DNA of 64,000 nt from positions 5,892,108-5,956,107 of the forward strand of contig CM064434.1 in assembly GCA_032690845.1 (NCBI GenBank), read 5' to 3'. Numbering within the stretch: the first letter of the stretch is position 1; the number at the start of each line of letters is the position of its first letter. Of the stretch, positions 22,081-32,600 are shown piece after piece. Made by a program: the position numbers and the translations under genes. The notes beneath the pieces are model-generated. The model did no database searches, was not told where the DNA came from, and was given only the letters and a program-made list of their open reading frames with translations. This DNA is from Eleusine coracana subsp. coracana (taxonomy: Eukaryota; Streptophyta; Magnoliopsida; Poales; Poaceae).

Positions 22081-22567
22081 TGTTAAGCTACTATGCACCG
22101 ACCAGTTGCACCCACCAACCTAAGCTGATAGGAAAGGGTGGACAATTCACTTATGGGCGTAACTGGTTGGTGCATAGTAACTTAACATGGTATCGAGCCA
22201 GAGGTCTTGAGTTCAAGTTCTGGCGACCACATATTCCGCTACGTCGCTCCTATTTCCATGTTTGCGCCCCCGAGGAAGGTGCACATGAGAGGGAGTGTTG
22301 AACCATAAGTGAATTGACCACCCTTCTCCATCAGGTTAGACTTTTAGTTGCAACTGGTTGGTATATAGTAGCTTAATATGGTATCAGCCAGAGGTCTTGA
22401 GTTCAAGTCCTAGTGACCGCATTTTCCGCTACGCTACTCATATTTCCACGTTTACGCCCCGAGGGAGCTGCACGTGAGGAGGAGTGTTGAACCATAAGTG
22501 AATTGTCCAGCCTTTCCTATCAGCTTAGGCTTTTGGGTGCAACTGATTGGTGCATAGTAGCTTGACA
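22081..22567 (+). mobile_element. tandem TRIM/SMART-type miniature LTR retrotransposon
   Basis: Two complete 83-bp LTRs (22296-22378 and 22485-22567) begin TGTTGAACCATAAGTG and end TTAATA or TTGACA. Internal regions of 108 and 106 bp (22188-22295 and 22379-22484) each start with a tRNA-Met-like primer site (TGGTATC..GCCAGAG) and end in a purine tract (GAGGAGGAG in the second). The first LTR position is a chimera: 22081-22156 is the LTR in inverted orientation, followed by the direct 3' end of an LTR to 22187. AAGAC occurs directly before (22076-22080) and directly after (22568-22572), so the whole 487-bp structure is bounded by one 5-bp TSD. No protein is encoded. A single unit would be about 274 bp, the size class of SMART/TRIM elements in grasses. 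Confidence 0.9.
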
Positions 22568-22572
22568 AAGAC
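22568..22572. repeat. right TSD (AAGAC) of the TRIM
   Basis: Identical to 22076-22080. Confidence 0.9.
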
Positions 22573-23198
22573 CTTGTAGAACGACATCTTTGACAGACTG
22601 ATTGTCCCAATGAAGAAGTATGAACTGACCATATGCGAGAAGGTCGAAACAAATGTTGTGGGTTGGCCAGCAACACGACATAGCAACCGTGGCATGATCA
22701 ATGGCATAGAGGAGGGAGACAAGTACCATGAACTGCACGGCGCCCTTCGGGTACGGCACGTCGAGGAAGTAGGAGTAGGACGACCTCCTGATTTCTAAGA
22801 AGGGGTTCACGCACGAGGTCTTGAAGAGCTTTTTCTCCTCCGCTGATCGCACTTCTGCGGATGGCGTACCTCCCTCCGGCAGCTCCTTGGCAACCGTCGC
22901 AGATGGCGTGACCCCTCCAGCAGCTGCTTTGCAACTTTGCAAACACGGATTTCATGAGCGTGGGCTCATCTACGCCCCCTCTGGATGCCGCACATCCGAT
23001 ATTCTCCATGGTCCACGTGGTGACTGTTATACGTAAGGGCGTGACACCTTTCCTCATTTAGGCGGCATCGTTCCTCTTCGTTGCTGCCTCCGTCGACCAT
23101 CTACGGCGCCGTCTTTCATCTCTCTTCCATCCATGTTACGGGTGGTCGACGACTTTGTTCTCGCCAGGCGCTGCTCAGCACTAACACGCATGTCCGTG

Positions 23199-23212
23199 CC
23201 CCCCCCCCCCCC
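23199..23212. repeat. poly-C run (14 bp)
   Basis: An uninterrupted run of 14 Cs within the foreign segment of the copy-1 membrane gene. Confidence 0.9.
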
Positions 23213-23879
23213 TCCTTTAAAGGCTTCTTGTTATCCACGGACGAAAACTCCTCTGGGTGCATCCTCATATCCGGGGATCCCTTCTCCTCCGCTGACGCCT
23301 GGATGTGCAAGTCCTCCGGTGGCATCTCCTTCGAAGCCAGCGCCTCATCCGGGAACGGCTTCTCCTCCGCTGTTGCTGACAGCGGAGAAGACGACATCGT
23401 CTCCTCGAGCCTCCTCACCGACGCCTGGATGGGAAGAAGGAAGCAGAGGAGGGGACAGCTGCTGCCTGCTAGCGGCGGTGGCGGGTGCGAGAAACCTCTA
23501 CTCGCACAAGGGAAGGGAAAGAGGAGAGCATCGGGAGGTGGTTGAGATTTGGGCAAAGCCTACCCTTTTGTTTTCTCACTCGGTTACATATATCTAATTC
23601 TTTAATTAAAACAAATCCACTTATATAATAACTAGAAATCACAAAAAGACTACCCCTCCTCAGGCTCAGCTTGTAACACAAGAGACCGATAAAGACCGTG
23701 AGGGTGGCGGCGCGGGCAAGGCACACGGTGAGAAGCATGATGACCGGGCAAGGCATGGCTTTGATGTGGGACTGATGCAAGGAGGCGCTCTGCTGGCCTG
23801 CGCGCGAGGACAAGAGAAGGATTTTTCCGTTCAAAGACCATACTATAAATGTCGTTGGGTTCAAGTGATGCATCGTCAA

Positions 23880-24455
23880 AGTGTGGATACTAACAAAGCG
23901 TGAGCACCGTTGACTGTAAAATGCGCTGAAACAGCTGAACGGGTGATTCCTCCTGTGTTTTGATAAATTTAGATAAAAAAAGTGGACATAATTTCAATCT
24001 CTACTCCTAATTAATTTAGGTGAGATCGTTATTAGTATTAATTTAGTTTAGTGTTGGCTGTTATCTGGTATTGGTTTTGTTTGTTATTTTTTTCTATTTT
24101 AAAGTCAGTTATGTCACCACGTACAACATCGTCCAACTCTAACCAACAAACCATCATAGTCCGAATTTTTCTGCCATACACCCACTACTAACCTGGATGC
24201 GGCTTGCGTGCTCCCGCTCCCTGCTCCCTTCCCTGCTCCTGTGATGTGGCTTCTTCCTATTGGTTCCAGCTTTTTTTACTTTGGGCCCAGCAGAACGGAT
24301 CACAACGACGGGCTGCCAAGGCTTAAAATGGCGTTAGGCTTCAAGGCTCTATGGCCCATGAAAATAATTAAAAAAAAACAATTCGTCTCTCATTGCCTTA
24401 TCCGCTCGAGCTGTGGTCCGTGAGTCAACTCGACCGCTCTGCGTCGAGATTCTTT
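23880..24455. other. no recognisable gene
   Basis: AT-rich sequence upstream of the copy-1 membrane gene. The part just before it (23640-23870) is shared with 60620-60810 and probably belonged to the promoter of the duplicated gene. Confidence 0.4.
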
Positions 24456-25109
24456 CCATTATACCATTCCATACACTGGACTTCCCCCTTATACCATGAC
24501 AACATAGGGCTTCCCCCTTATCAAGGCGGTGGCAGAGGGCGTCCTCGATCGCTGGCCAGCCTCCCTTCCTCGCCGAGCTCCCCTCCCTCCCCTTCCGTTC
24601 CTCTACGGATTGGCGGCGGCAGAGGGGCACGAAAGCAGACGGGGCCGGGGCAAGGCGGCGGGCCAGAGCACTGGAGGCGGCACGGCGGCGCGGAGGGTGC
24701 AGCAGCGGCCGCCAACGGCAGGAGGCGGAGCAGCGCGTGGTGCATGGCGGCATGGCTCGAGGACGAGGAGCAAGAGGAGGTACGCCGCAACCGAGGGGAC
24801 CTTGAAGAGGAGGAAGAAGAGACCGACGTGGCATGGGGCGGCGGGACGACCCAGGCTGGCGACGAGGCCCAGGCTGGCATGAGGTCCTGGGCTCTGAGCT
24901 CGCCGTGAAGAGAGAGAGGGGGAGATGAAGAAAGATGAGGGCAATTTCGTCTTTTTACATGCCCTTTCACTCTTAGTCCAGGTAAATTATAGTTACAGTT
25001 TAACCAATGGTAGAAGAAGAAAGAGTAAAACATTTCAATGATATAAGGGGGAAGCCCTATGTTGTCATGTTATAAGGGGGAAGCCCAATCTCTCCAATGA
25101 TATAATGGC
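24456..25109. mobile_element. inverted-repeat element enclosing GC-rich sequence
   Basis: About 67 bp at the left (24456-24522) is repeated in inverted orientation at 25041-25109. Each arm itself holds two copies of CTTCCCCCTTAT separated by a stretch with ATGACAACATAGGG. The enclosed 520 bp is GC-rich and open in several frames, but no frame is recognisably a protein. Structures like this arise from Pack-type transposons that carry host gene fragments, or from foldback elements. I could not find a matching TSD, so the class is undecided. Confidence 0.65.
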
Positions 25110-25987
25110 AAAAATCTCCTCTGCGTCTGCCTCCGCCGTTCGTCCCCAATACTCCATTATCTGATAATACCCACACAGATCTCGCCTCTACTTCACCGAA
25201 TGATTCACTAAAGCAACTGCTCTCTGGTCGATTTTAGTAGCTCGAGCATCTGGTCGATTTTAGTAGCTCGAATCCTCTGTTGCCATCGTTAAAAGGCTAT
25301 ACCTTAGGCGCCTTCATTCATGGTGCTCTGAGCTCAGTCAGGGCTACTGAATCAAGCAGTGCTAGTGAATCAAGCACAAGAAGTGGTCGAGGACGACGAC
25401 AACTACATCTGGGACATGGCCTGCAAGAAGCACTTCCACAGGTCCATCACGTATTCAAGGTATCTTTTGGTTCGTGCTATTTTATTTGTCATTGAAGAGG
25501 TTAAGTTCTAGAGATTTCTATTCATAATTGGACATAATAATATACCTCATCATATATTGTGTATATTAAAATCATTATTACACTGTGGAACTGGTTCAGA
25601 ATCCTCATGTATCTTACTCCAATTAAAAATATGTAATTTTTATTACATGTTCTCAAATACTCTAAGGAAACATGTTACAAAAATCTGAAGTAAATGGTTG
25701 AATTGACCATTGCAGTCCTTGGTTTTGCTGGGGCATTGACGTTGGATTAACCAAGGACGGGTGCATTGACACACCTACACCACCATAGTACTGTGGTATA
25801 TGCATGAAATTTTGGTTGTTGGGAAACTCCAAGTGACCCTGAAAAGGGGCAATGAATGTAAGGATAGAAACTAAACCAAAAATTGCTTAGTTAGCAATGC
25901 TTTAGAATTATTATACCATTACTAAGGCTTGTGACTGTGACATGCTATTAGAGCCCTTTTTGTCCTTTTTTTTCCTCGTGATGATTT
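25110..25987. other. no clear gene; small tandem repeat and one exon-like stretch
   Basis: A duplication with the core CTGGTCGATTTTAGTAGCTC lies at 25224-25272. A stretch at about 25382-25460 reads as VVEDDDNYIWDMACKKHFH before a GT and may be an exon fragment, but I cannot identify it. Confidence 0.35.
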
Positions 25988-28277
25988 CTATAAACCACCA
26001 ATAGGTCGTGTTGATTCACGGATTTCCTTCGCCTTGAGCTTGATACCTTTTGGCTTACTAGGCTTCACCTTTTCTTTTGAACCTGTAAATAACAACATTG
26101 GAAGGTACAGAGGTGAGATATGATAAGAGTAGTTAATCAAATTACTGATAATCATATAACAGTGCAACTTAAGATGTAAACCTTGTGGAGTAGTCGAACT
26201 ACTCTGGTTTGTATTAGACCTAATTTTCAAGCAACTCTCTATGTCTTCTGCAAGTTTTTTGGCAATTTTAGTTGAAATAGAATATGTTTCTTCAAATTCT
26301 GCTACTCGAGCAACTATTCGATTGAAAATTCTGCTCAATGTGCTATAGCGATTTGAGAGCTGGATTTTTGGATCCTCATTCCTGCTATGGTTGTTAGATA
26401 TATGTAGAACCTTTGCATCAATGGTCCACCTCTTTAATATGTATTTGTCAGGAACTGGTTTGATGTTATTGATGTCCAATATCCAATATCTTTAGTGCAT
26501 GAGAGCATAGGATTCCAGTAAATTCAAATTTCTTGCAGCTGCATGGCACTCCTGATTCTAATGGAGCAAACTTAACAATATGTTCGTGATGGTTACCATG
26601 AATTTTTATCTTGTACACCTTTTCAGCTCCATCATCACCACAACAAAACAAGTCACAATTCAAAGTTTTCAACACCTGATCCTCAAATAATCTATACACT
26701 GCAAGAGTGTATATTTTTGTTGCTTGCCTTAGTATCATCAATTCTGCTTTCGGTGTTGGTGAACTCTGAGTTGCTCTGAAGTCAAGCATGACCTCTTCAT
26801 ATCTTTTGTCGGACACCAACCTATCAAAGTGCTCAAAGAAGGTAAGCATGTCATATTTTACACTAATGTAATCCTTCAACTCGTTGTTCAAACTTTCATT
26901 TCTTTGTGTGGAACTCATATCAGCAGAGAATGAATTTCATCCATACACTAAAGCCCCAGTGAAACCTTTTATCAAAAAGTCGCTGAAGCCAGTTGTTATC
27001 TTGAAGCTTGAATGTATTAAGCATCTGATTCCATGCATTTATAAAATCCTCCTCCTCCTCGTGATCATAGATACATTTCTGAAATTCAATATTAAATTTA
27101 TTGTAATCTTTAACAGCTGCAGCAAGATGCTTGCATGCATTCTGATTCATGTGCCACACACAAAGTCTATGATGAGTTTCTGGTAGTACTATCCTGATTG
27201 CTTTGGCCATAGCTGCATCTTCATCTGTTAAAATTGTTTGCGGTTTCTTTCCTGACATCACTTTTAGAAATGTTCTAAATAGCCAAATAAAACTTTCTAC
27301 CGTCTCATCATATAAAAGTGCAGCACCAAAAACAATGGTTTTCTTATGATTATTCACTCCAACAAGCAAACCAAGAGGGCGACCATCATCTAGTTTTCTA
27401 TATGTTGTGTCAAAGCCAACAACATCACCATAACATTCATAGTCTGCTACCATTTTAGAATCTATCCAGAAAATATTAGTGACTAAGTCCTCCTCATCCA
27501 CTTGAATAGAATAGAAAAATTTAGAATTTTCAGATGTCTTTCTCTCCATATATTCCAACACCCCTCCAATATCCCCTTCATGTACCTTAACTGATCTCTT
27601 TGTATATAATCTGTTCTTCACATCCAAACGAGTAAATCCAAGATTTTCAATTCCACCAGCTTTCTTTGCCAAAAGATCGACGACTGCTTTTGTAGATATG
27701 CCTACAGATTTTGCCACTTCTATCCTAGAAATTTGTGCTTCATTAATTTTCCTGGGTATGAATTCCTGTTATAGTAAAAGTTAGTTAAAATGACATATTC
27801 CTAATAGAATAACATAAAACAGTAAAAGTACTAGGTATGAGTACCTTGACAAGAGCAACAAAATGTTCTAGTCTTGATTATATCAGTATCTCCCACATAA
27901 TGACAACCACTCCTTCGGATACTAAAACCAGTCTTCCCGGCATAAGCATTATAAAAATCATATGCATCTTGATCAGAATTGAATTTCATTCCGATCTTTG
28001 GAATCATGTCTTCGGGGCAACTATTTTCTTGAGAAGTCCCAATATTTTCAATTTTTCATGGCCCTAATATATTTGAGGCATTTAGATGAACATAAGAATG
28101 CTATTATAATTAGCTCTGTATGAATCTAGAAATTGTACACTGCAGCAAGTTTATATAGCATATCAAATTACAAGATAGATGGGAAAAATCTGATCTTACA
28201 TTCTCTGATGTTTCTAGGATAGAGGAAGGTGAATCCATGCAGATCATTGATGGAACCAGAACTTCAGGATTCTTCAT
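25988..28277 (-). pseudogene. FAR1-related sequence (FRS) gene, MULE-derived, frameshifted
   Basis: Minus-strand pieces in order: a small exon 28277-28200 (ATG, donor AAT/GTAAG); an exon ending at 27845 with the first half of a FAR1 DNA-binding domain (MKFNSDQDAYDFYNAYAGK); then a long exon from 27765 with the MULE transposase core, showing FDTTYR, LTDEDAAMAKAI and CVWHMNQNA. A SWIM finger (CSCKKFEFTGILCSH) follows. FRS proteins are nuclear factors derived from MULE transposases that act in light signalling. The second half of the FAR1 domain is missing, a frameshift lies near 26925, and a 7-bp tandem duplication near 26480 (ATATTGG twice) shifts the frame again. A last exon after an intron ends at 25988. 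Confidence 0.8.
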
Positions 28278-28299
28278 CTCCACGATGTGACTCCAATAA

Positions 28300-29209
28300 C
28301 ACTGTGATGGTATTACGGGAATGATTTGCATTGGGATCTAGGGGATACAAAGATGACATGGCTATTGACGTAAAGTCTAATAATGGTGAATAAAGAGATC
28401 TGTTAAAAGGATGATTTGTTTTGGCGGAATTATTGGCTCTGTTTTGGCAACTTAAGTCTGTTTTTTCCCACCATCCCATTATTTTACCGCCAGAGGTGTT
28501 TGTTTTAATGGAATTTTTGGCCATCTAAACTCTAAAGACGTTATCGTGCGCACGCGGTGCTTAACCTGGCCCCCTTCCGATTGTCTGGACCCCTAAAAAA
28601 ACTGTGATAAAAAGACTCCTGGTTCCCATCATGCGGCATCAGAAGTGTATCTAAAACATCGACCCAATCACCCAATCGTTCAGTGTTGAGGCCAAGTACC
28701 GCCACAGCCAGAATTTTTTAGGTTTCGCTCCATGTGCATCGCCAAAAGGACTAGGAGCATCGTCGTCAATGTCGTTTAGTCATCAAGCCGATGTGTGATC
28801 GTAACAGCAGTAGGTGCTTCTGCTTCAGTTGAAGCTGAGTTCAGGGATTTTCTTCTAGAGGCCACGAGTACCTTATTAAGCGTGGTGGTGGAAGATAGGG
28901 GCGTGTACGTCGCATCGTAGTCCATGGAGATGGCGGCTGCGCCCAACTCCGACGGCCATGCCGAGAATGCCGAGTGCTTCATGACGCACTCCCCAAAGGT
29001 CGTTCTTCTTGACGAACATGACTATAGACCTTGTCGTCTACCTGCGCTCTGACGCCGCGGGCAGATAGCTTAGAACCAGTGGCAGTGACAATAGACAAAG
29101 AGAACATCACGACATCGCGTCTCCATTGCTGGACGCCATGGACACCGATGCCTCTGAGACCGCCTCCACCGCCACGAGAGCTTTTAAGCTTTTGCCTGGG
29201 ACGACTTCT
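28300..29209. other. no recognisable gene
   Basis: Upstream of the TPS fragment. Open frames on both strands are short, and I see no domain or transposon end. Confidence 0.4.
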
Positions 29210-29644
29210 AGACCCAGGTGTGAAGGACGTTGTTCACGCCCACTGGATCGGCATGGCGGGCGTCAACCTTCCGGACAAGGTGGGCCAACAAGGAGCTCTC
29301 TCACCAAAGCACTGGCGGAGAAGGCTAGTTGCAATTTCAGAGCCAATGCCATCTATTTTGCCTGGACCTATTGAATAGTGAGTTCTATTATCACTCTAAT
29401 AATTCAACACATTTCTGGCTTTTGGGGATTGACTGTACAAAACAGAGAGATGCATTATGCCATTACCAGCGTTCTTGGATGAAGAGAGAGCAAAACAGAT
29501 ACTGTCTGCATTGTTTCATGTGGCTGCTATTCCACTACTTAGGGCAAGGAGTTCGAGGCGTACAAGCGTGCTAACCAGATGTTTGCATATGTTGTCTACC
29601 AGCACTACCAGAAGAGGAATGTAATCTGGTGGTGCCATGACTAC
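29210..29644 (+). pseudogene. trehalose-6-phosphate synthase (TPS) fragment
   Basis: Three blocks follow the order of plant class I TPS. The first is GVKDVVHAHWIGMAGVNLPD (about 29219-29278) followed, after a frame change, by TKALAEK. The second, after an intron-like gap, is FLDEER, then (in another register) LFHYLG at about 29530-29550. The third is EFEAYKRANQMFAYVVYQHY followed by IWWCHDY, ending at 29644. In the family the enzyme makes trehalose-6-phosphate from UDP-glucose and glucose-6-phosphate. Here the frames do not join and the copy stops exactly where the TGTGACACCC sequence begins. The rest of the gene is not present on the other side of that block. Assignment is from recalled motifs; confidence is good because three blocks occur in order. 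Confidence 0.8.
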
Positions 29645-32600
29645 TGTGACACCCCTACCATCATACTAGGGTTATCCCCGCATAAAATAGAGCTTAGGGC
29701 ATAGTTTAAACTGAAAATGATCAAATTTGAATTTAATTTAAACAAATTTGAATGTCATTTAAGCTACAAGTTCAAATTTCTCAATATAACATAGGCCTAA
29801 AAATAATATATGTTATAGCTGATGTAAAAATAGAATTTGGAGGAATTTATCAGAATTTCATTCCTCTATCTAATGCCATAAATAAATGCTCAAAGTCAAA
29901 AACAGTCACATTTTGAATAAATACTAATTATTTTTTTAATCATAATCCAAGGTTCACACTTATTTTATTAATTTTCTACGTATCCTAGCGAGCCCACCCA
30001 TATTTTTGGTTTTAACTGATCCTCCCTAAATTAAATGCTATGAAATTAACAAGTGCTGGCTGTTTGTAATAAAAAATTCAAACCGGGCGGACCCAGTCGT
30101 CAGCCGCAGTGAAGAAGCACAACCCCGCCGCCCCTCCCCGACTCGCTCGGCGCGCGTGGACTCTGGCGTACGGCCAAACGAGCCATGCCGCGGATCGACG
30201 CCCCCACATCGGCTCCGACAACCCATCCTGTTCCCCCTCCCTGTCCTAACGCTTGGCATTTCTCCCTCGCTCTCTCTTTTCTCTCTCGGCTGAGCTCGTG
30301 CGCCGCCATTGGAGTCGAGCGAAGCTCCGCATCGTCCAACAGCTGCAGCGCCCCCACCACCACCCAAAGCCTCCCAGTAGCTGATAAGCGCCGTCCTCTA
30401 TCTCCTCGCGGAGCTGCCCCTTCTCTACCCTTCGGCTCGCTACCAGTGCTCGCCCGAACCGCCATTGCCACTCAGGTCGGACTGTCGGAGCTCCGGTGCC
30501 CTGCCTCCATGCTGCTCCTCCCGCCTTGAGAAGCTTCCCATCCGTTGCGCCTCCTCTCCCTCTACCTCTGCATGATTCCTCTATGCCTCTCCCGCAACGT
30601 GCCGTCCGAATCGAAGCTTTCCTCCGGTGACCTCATCATCGGACAACCTCGACGCCAATGTCCAATACTCTCTCTATGGTGAGCCCCGTCACCTACTTCT
30701 TGCACTAGCAGGCGCGTGTCGAGCTCCTCTGCATGAAGGTAATTTTGGTAGAATTTTTGTTGGTCTTTTGACTGCTCTGGCAACGGCGACATCGCCCTCT
30801 GGCTGCTCCGTGCGCCATGGCCGAGCTCTAGCAGGACCTGGCGCTGGTTTGGGCCTGGATCCAGTGTGGTCAGGAGTGTGTTGGCCACAGGTGTGACTCC
30901 AAACTGATTGGCCCGGCCCAAAAATCTTTTTCTTTCATGTAAATAAATTCCAGAAAACCCGGTTAACACTGTAAAATCCATACGAAAATAAATATTCAGA
31001 ATTTTGGGGCAACCAATAATTATATTGATGCCTCTGGTGATGTACTGTTCTACTAAAATGATAAACCCCTCTATATATTAATATTTTTACCAGAAATGAA
31101 ATAGCTATTTAAAACACAAATAAAATCATAAATAAATCCCTGAGGCTAATAAATTTATGACACTTGGTGAATAATCATGATTGGACATATTGAATCTTCC
31201 TGTAAAAGCAAAAGTTCTAGTTATCTGTAGTTGAGTCATAATTAATTATTTAACCTTTTACCTTGTTTTAATTATTTAAAATTAATGGCTCAATGCATGC
31301 AAGTAAAATTTGGCAAATAAATCACTCCTGGTATGTAATATTTACAGTAAATCACTTATTTTATTTTGAATTCCATAACCAGGCTAAGTGGATTATTTCT
31401 CTTATATGTTTACATGTCACCTAACACTATAGTGTAAATTCAACATTTTTTTACATTAGGAGTTACTTGTATTTTTCTTGATCCCTAACTGAATATCATT
31501 ATGTGTTGTCACAAAGTTTGTGTTAGCATATTAAAATAGCCAATGCGAGCCCGAGGTGATTACTCGTTGTCACTGGCCATAGGCCGTTTGATGGCTCGTC
31601 CGAGTTCGAACTGCGGCACCCAAAAAAATCCACCTTCAGGGAGATTTTCTCGATCGACGCTTAAGAGCATCTCTCTTCCTAATTACTTATACAAACTTTA
31701 CTCTCTTTTGTTTAATGTTTGGGTGCTGCTATTTTTTTTGTTTCCACTCGCTTGAATTGATATCCATATCCAGTGGTTGATACATTTATTGTGGGTTTAC
31801 GCTACGCTAATTGCAGCAGAGGTCAGGAGAGAAGAGGCAAAGGCAAAAGGAATAAGTAATAGATCCATGGTTCCATGACAACTGAGAATCAAGATGTTGT
31901 TCTGATAATCATTCCATGGAGATGGTGACCTTCATGCGTAGATCATTTAAGTGAATCATCATTATAAAAGATATATTGAAAATTTTTATACGAATGTCCA
32001 CTAGGTTCTCTTGGATGGCGACCCAGTCCCATTGTTCTTCCAATGCTGTTTGCTGGTTCCATTGTTAATGTTTCAACCCTTGATTACTAAAAATTCTATA
32101 TTATTCTTAGTGAAAAGAAGTATTTTCTTTTGTGCCTTAGCAATATGTTTTATTGCATTCAAAATCCAAATCATCAATGCTGGAAACTCTAGCATATGTT
32201 GCATCAGAGATGCTATCCTGACATATATTATGCCCCATATGAAAAACACAAGTTGTTTTGTGCCCCGTATGAAAAGCACAGTGGACAAGTGCTACTATAT
32301 TTTTCAAGTGAGAATAACAAGTTATTTTAAAAAATATTCATGGAGCGAGAAAAGCACGTGTGGAAGTACTAGTGCTCTAAAATAGTTGTTTAAAACACCT
32401 AAATGCGGAGATTTTAAACTTTGTGGAACCTGCCTGTCAGCCTCTCACTTCCTCCTGCCCCTGTTCGCCGCCCATTCTACCGAGCCGCCGGGCGCCGCGT
32501 GGCCATCGCCGACGGGCCAGGGCCTCTCCTGGTCGGAAAACCACCCCCAAAACCGAGTGCGCCCCTAGTTTTCCTCCTAGTCCCCACTCCATTTCTCCCT

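Larger units (their letters stand above)
21055..23397 (-). pseudogene. multi-pass membrane-protein gene, copy 1, disrupted
   Basis: Read from the minus strand, an ATG at 23397 opens an acidic, Pro/Glu-rich N-terminal part (for example KEMPPEDLHIQAS). A serine/tyrosine stretch (RRSSYSYF) and membrane-spanning segments such as FMVLVSLLYAI follow. More hydrophobic segments lie at 21923-21696 and 21699-21470, and a possible last exon with a good acceptor at 21132 ends at 21055. The gene is broken several times: about 250 bp of foreign sequence between roughly 22945 and 23215, a TRIM insertion at 22081-22567, a TAG shortly after 21950, and frame changes. A second copy lies at 59680-60372. I recognise no family, and membrane topology is inferred from hydrophobicity only. 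Confidence 0.6.

Noticed and set aside
22188..22240. tRNA-like sequence (TGGTATC...GAGCCAG, GTTCAAGTTC) suggesting a tRNA gene or SINE
   Set aside because: It directly follows LTR ends and is better explained as the primer-binding site of a TRIM; no full tRNA fold or SINE tail is present.
24349..25033. Several frames of 110-170 codons between the inverted repeats
   Set aside because: All are low-complexity Arg/Pro/Glu frames in GC-rich DNA; none is recognisable, so only the inverted-repeat structure is reported.
28776..28982. 68-codon minus-strand frame upstream of the TPS fragment
   Set aside because: No homology recognised and no matching exon structure; not supportable as a gene.
30038..30529. 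Overlapping frames of 109-123 codons on both strands
   Set aside because: GC-rich module of the 29645-35683 block; no conserved motif and equal openness on both strands.
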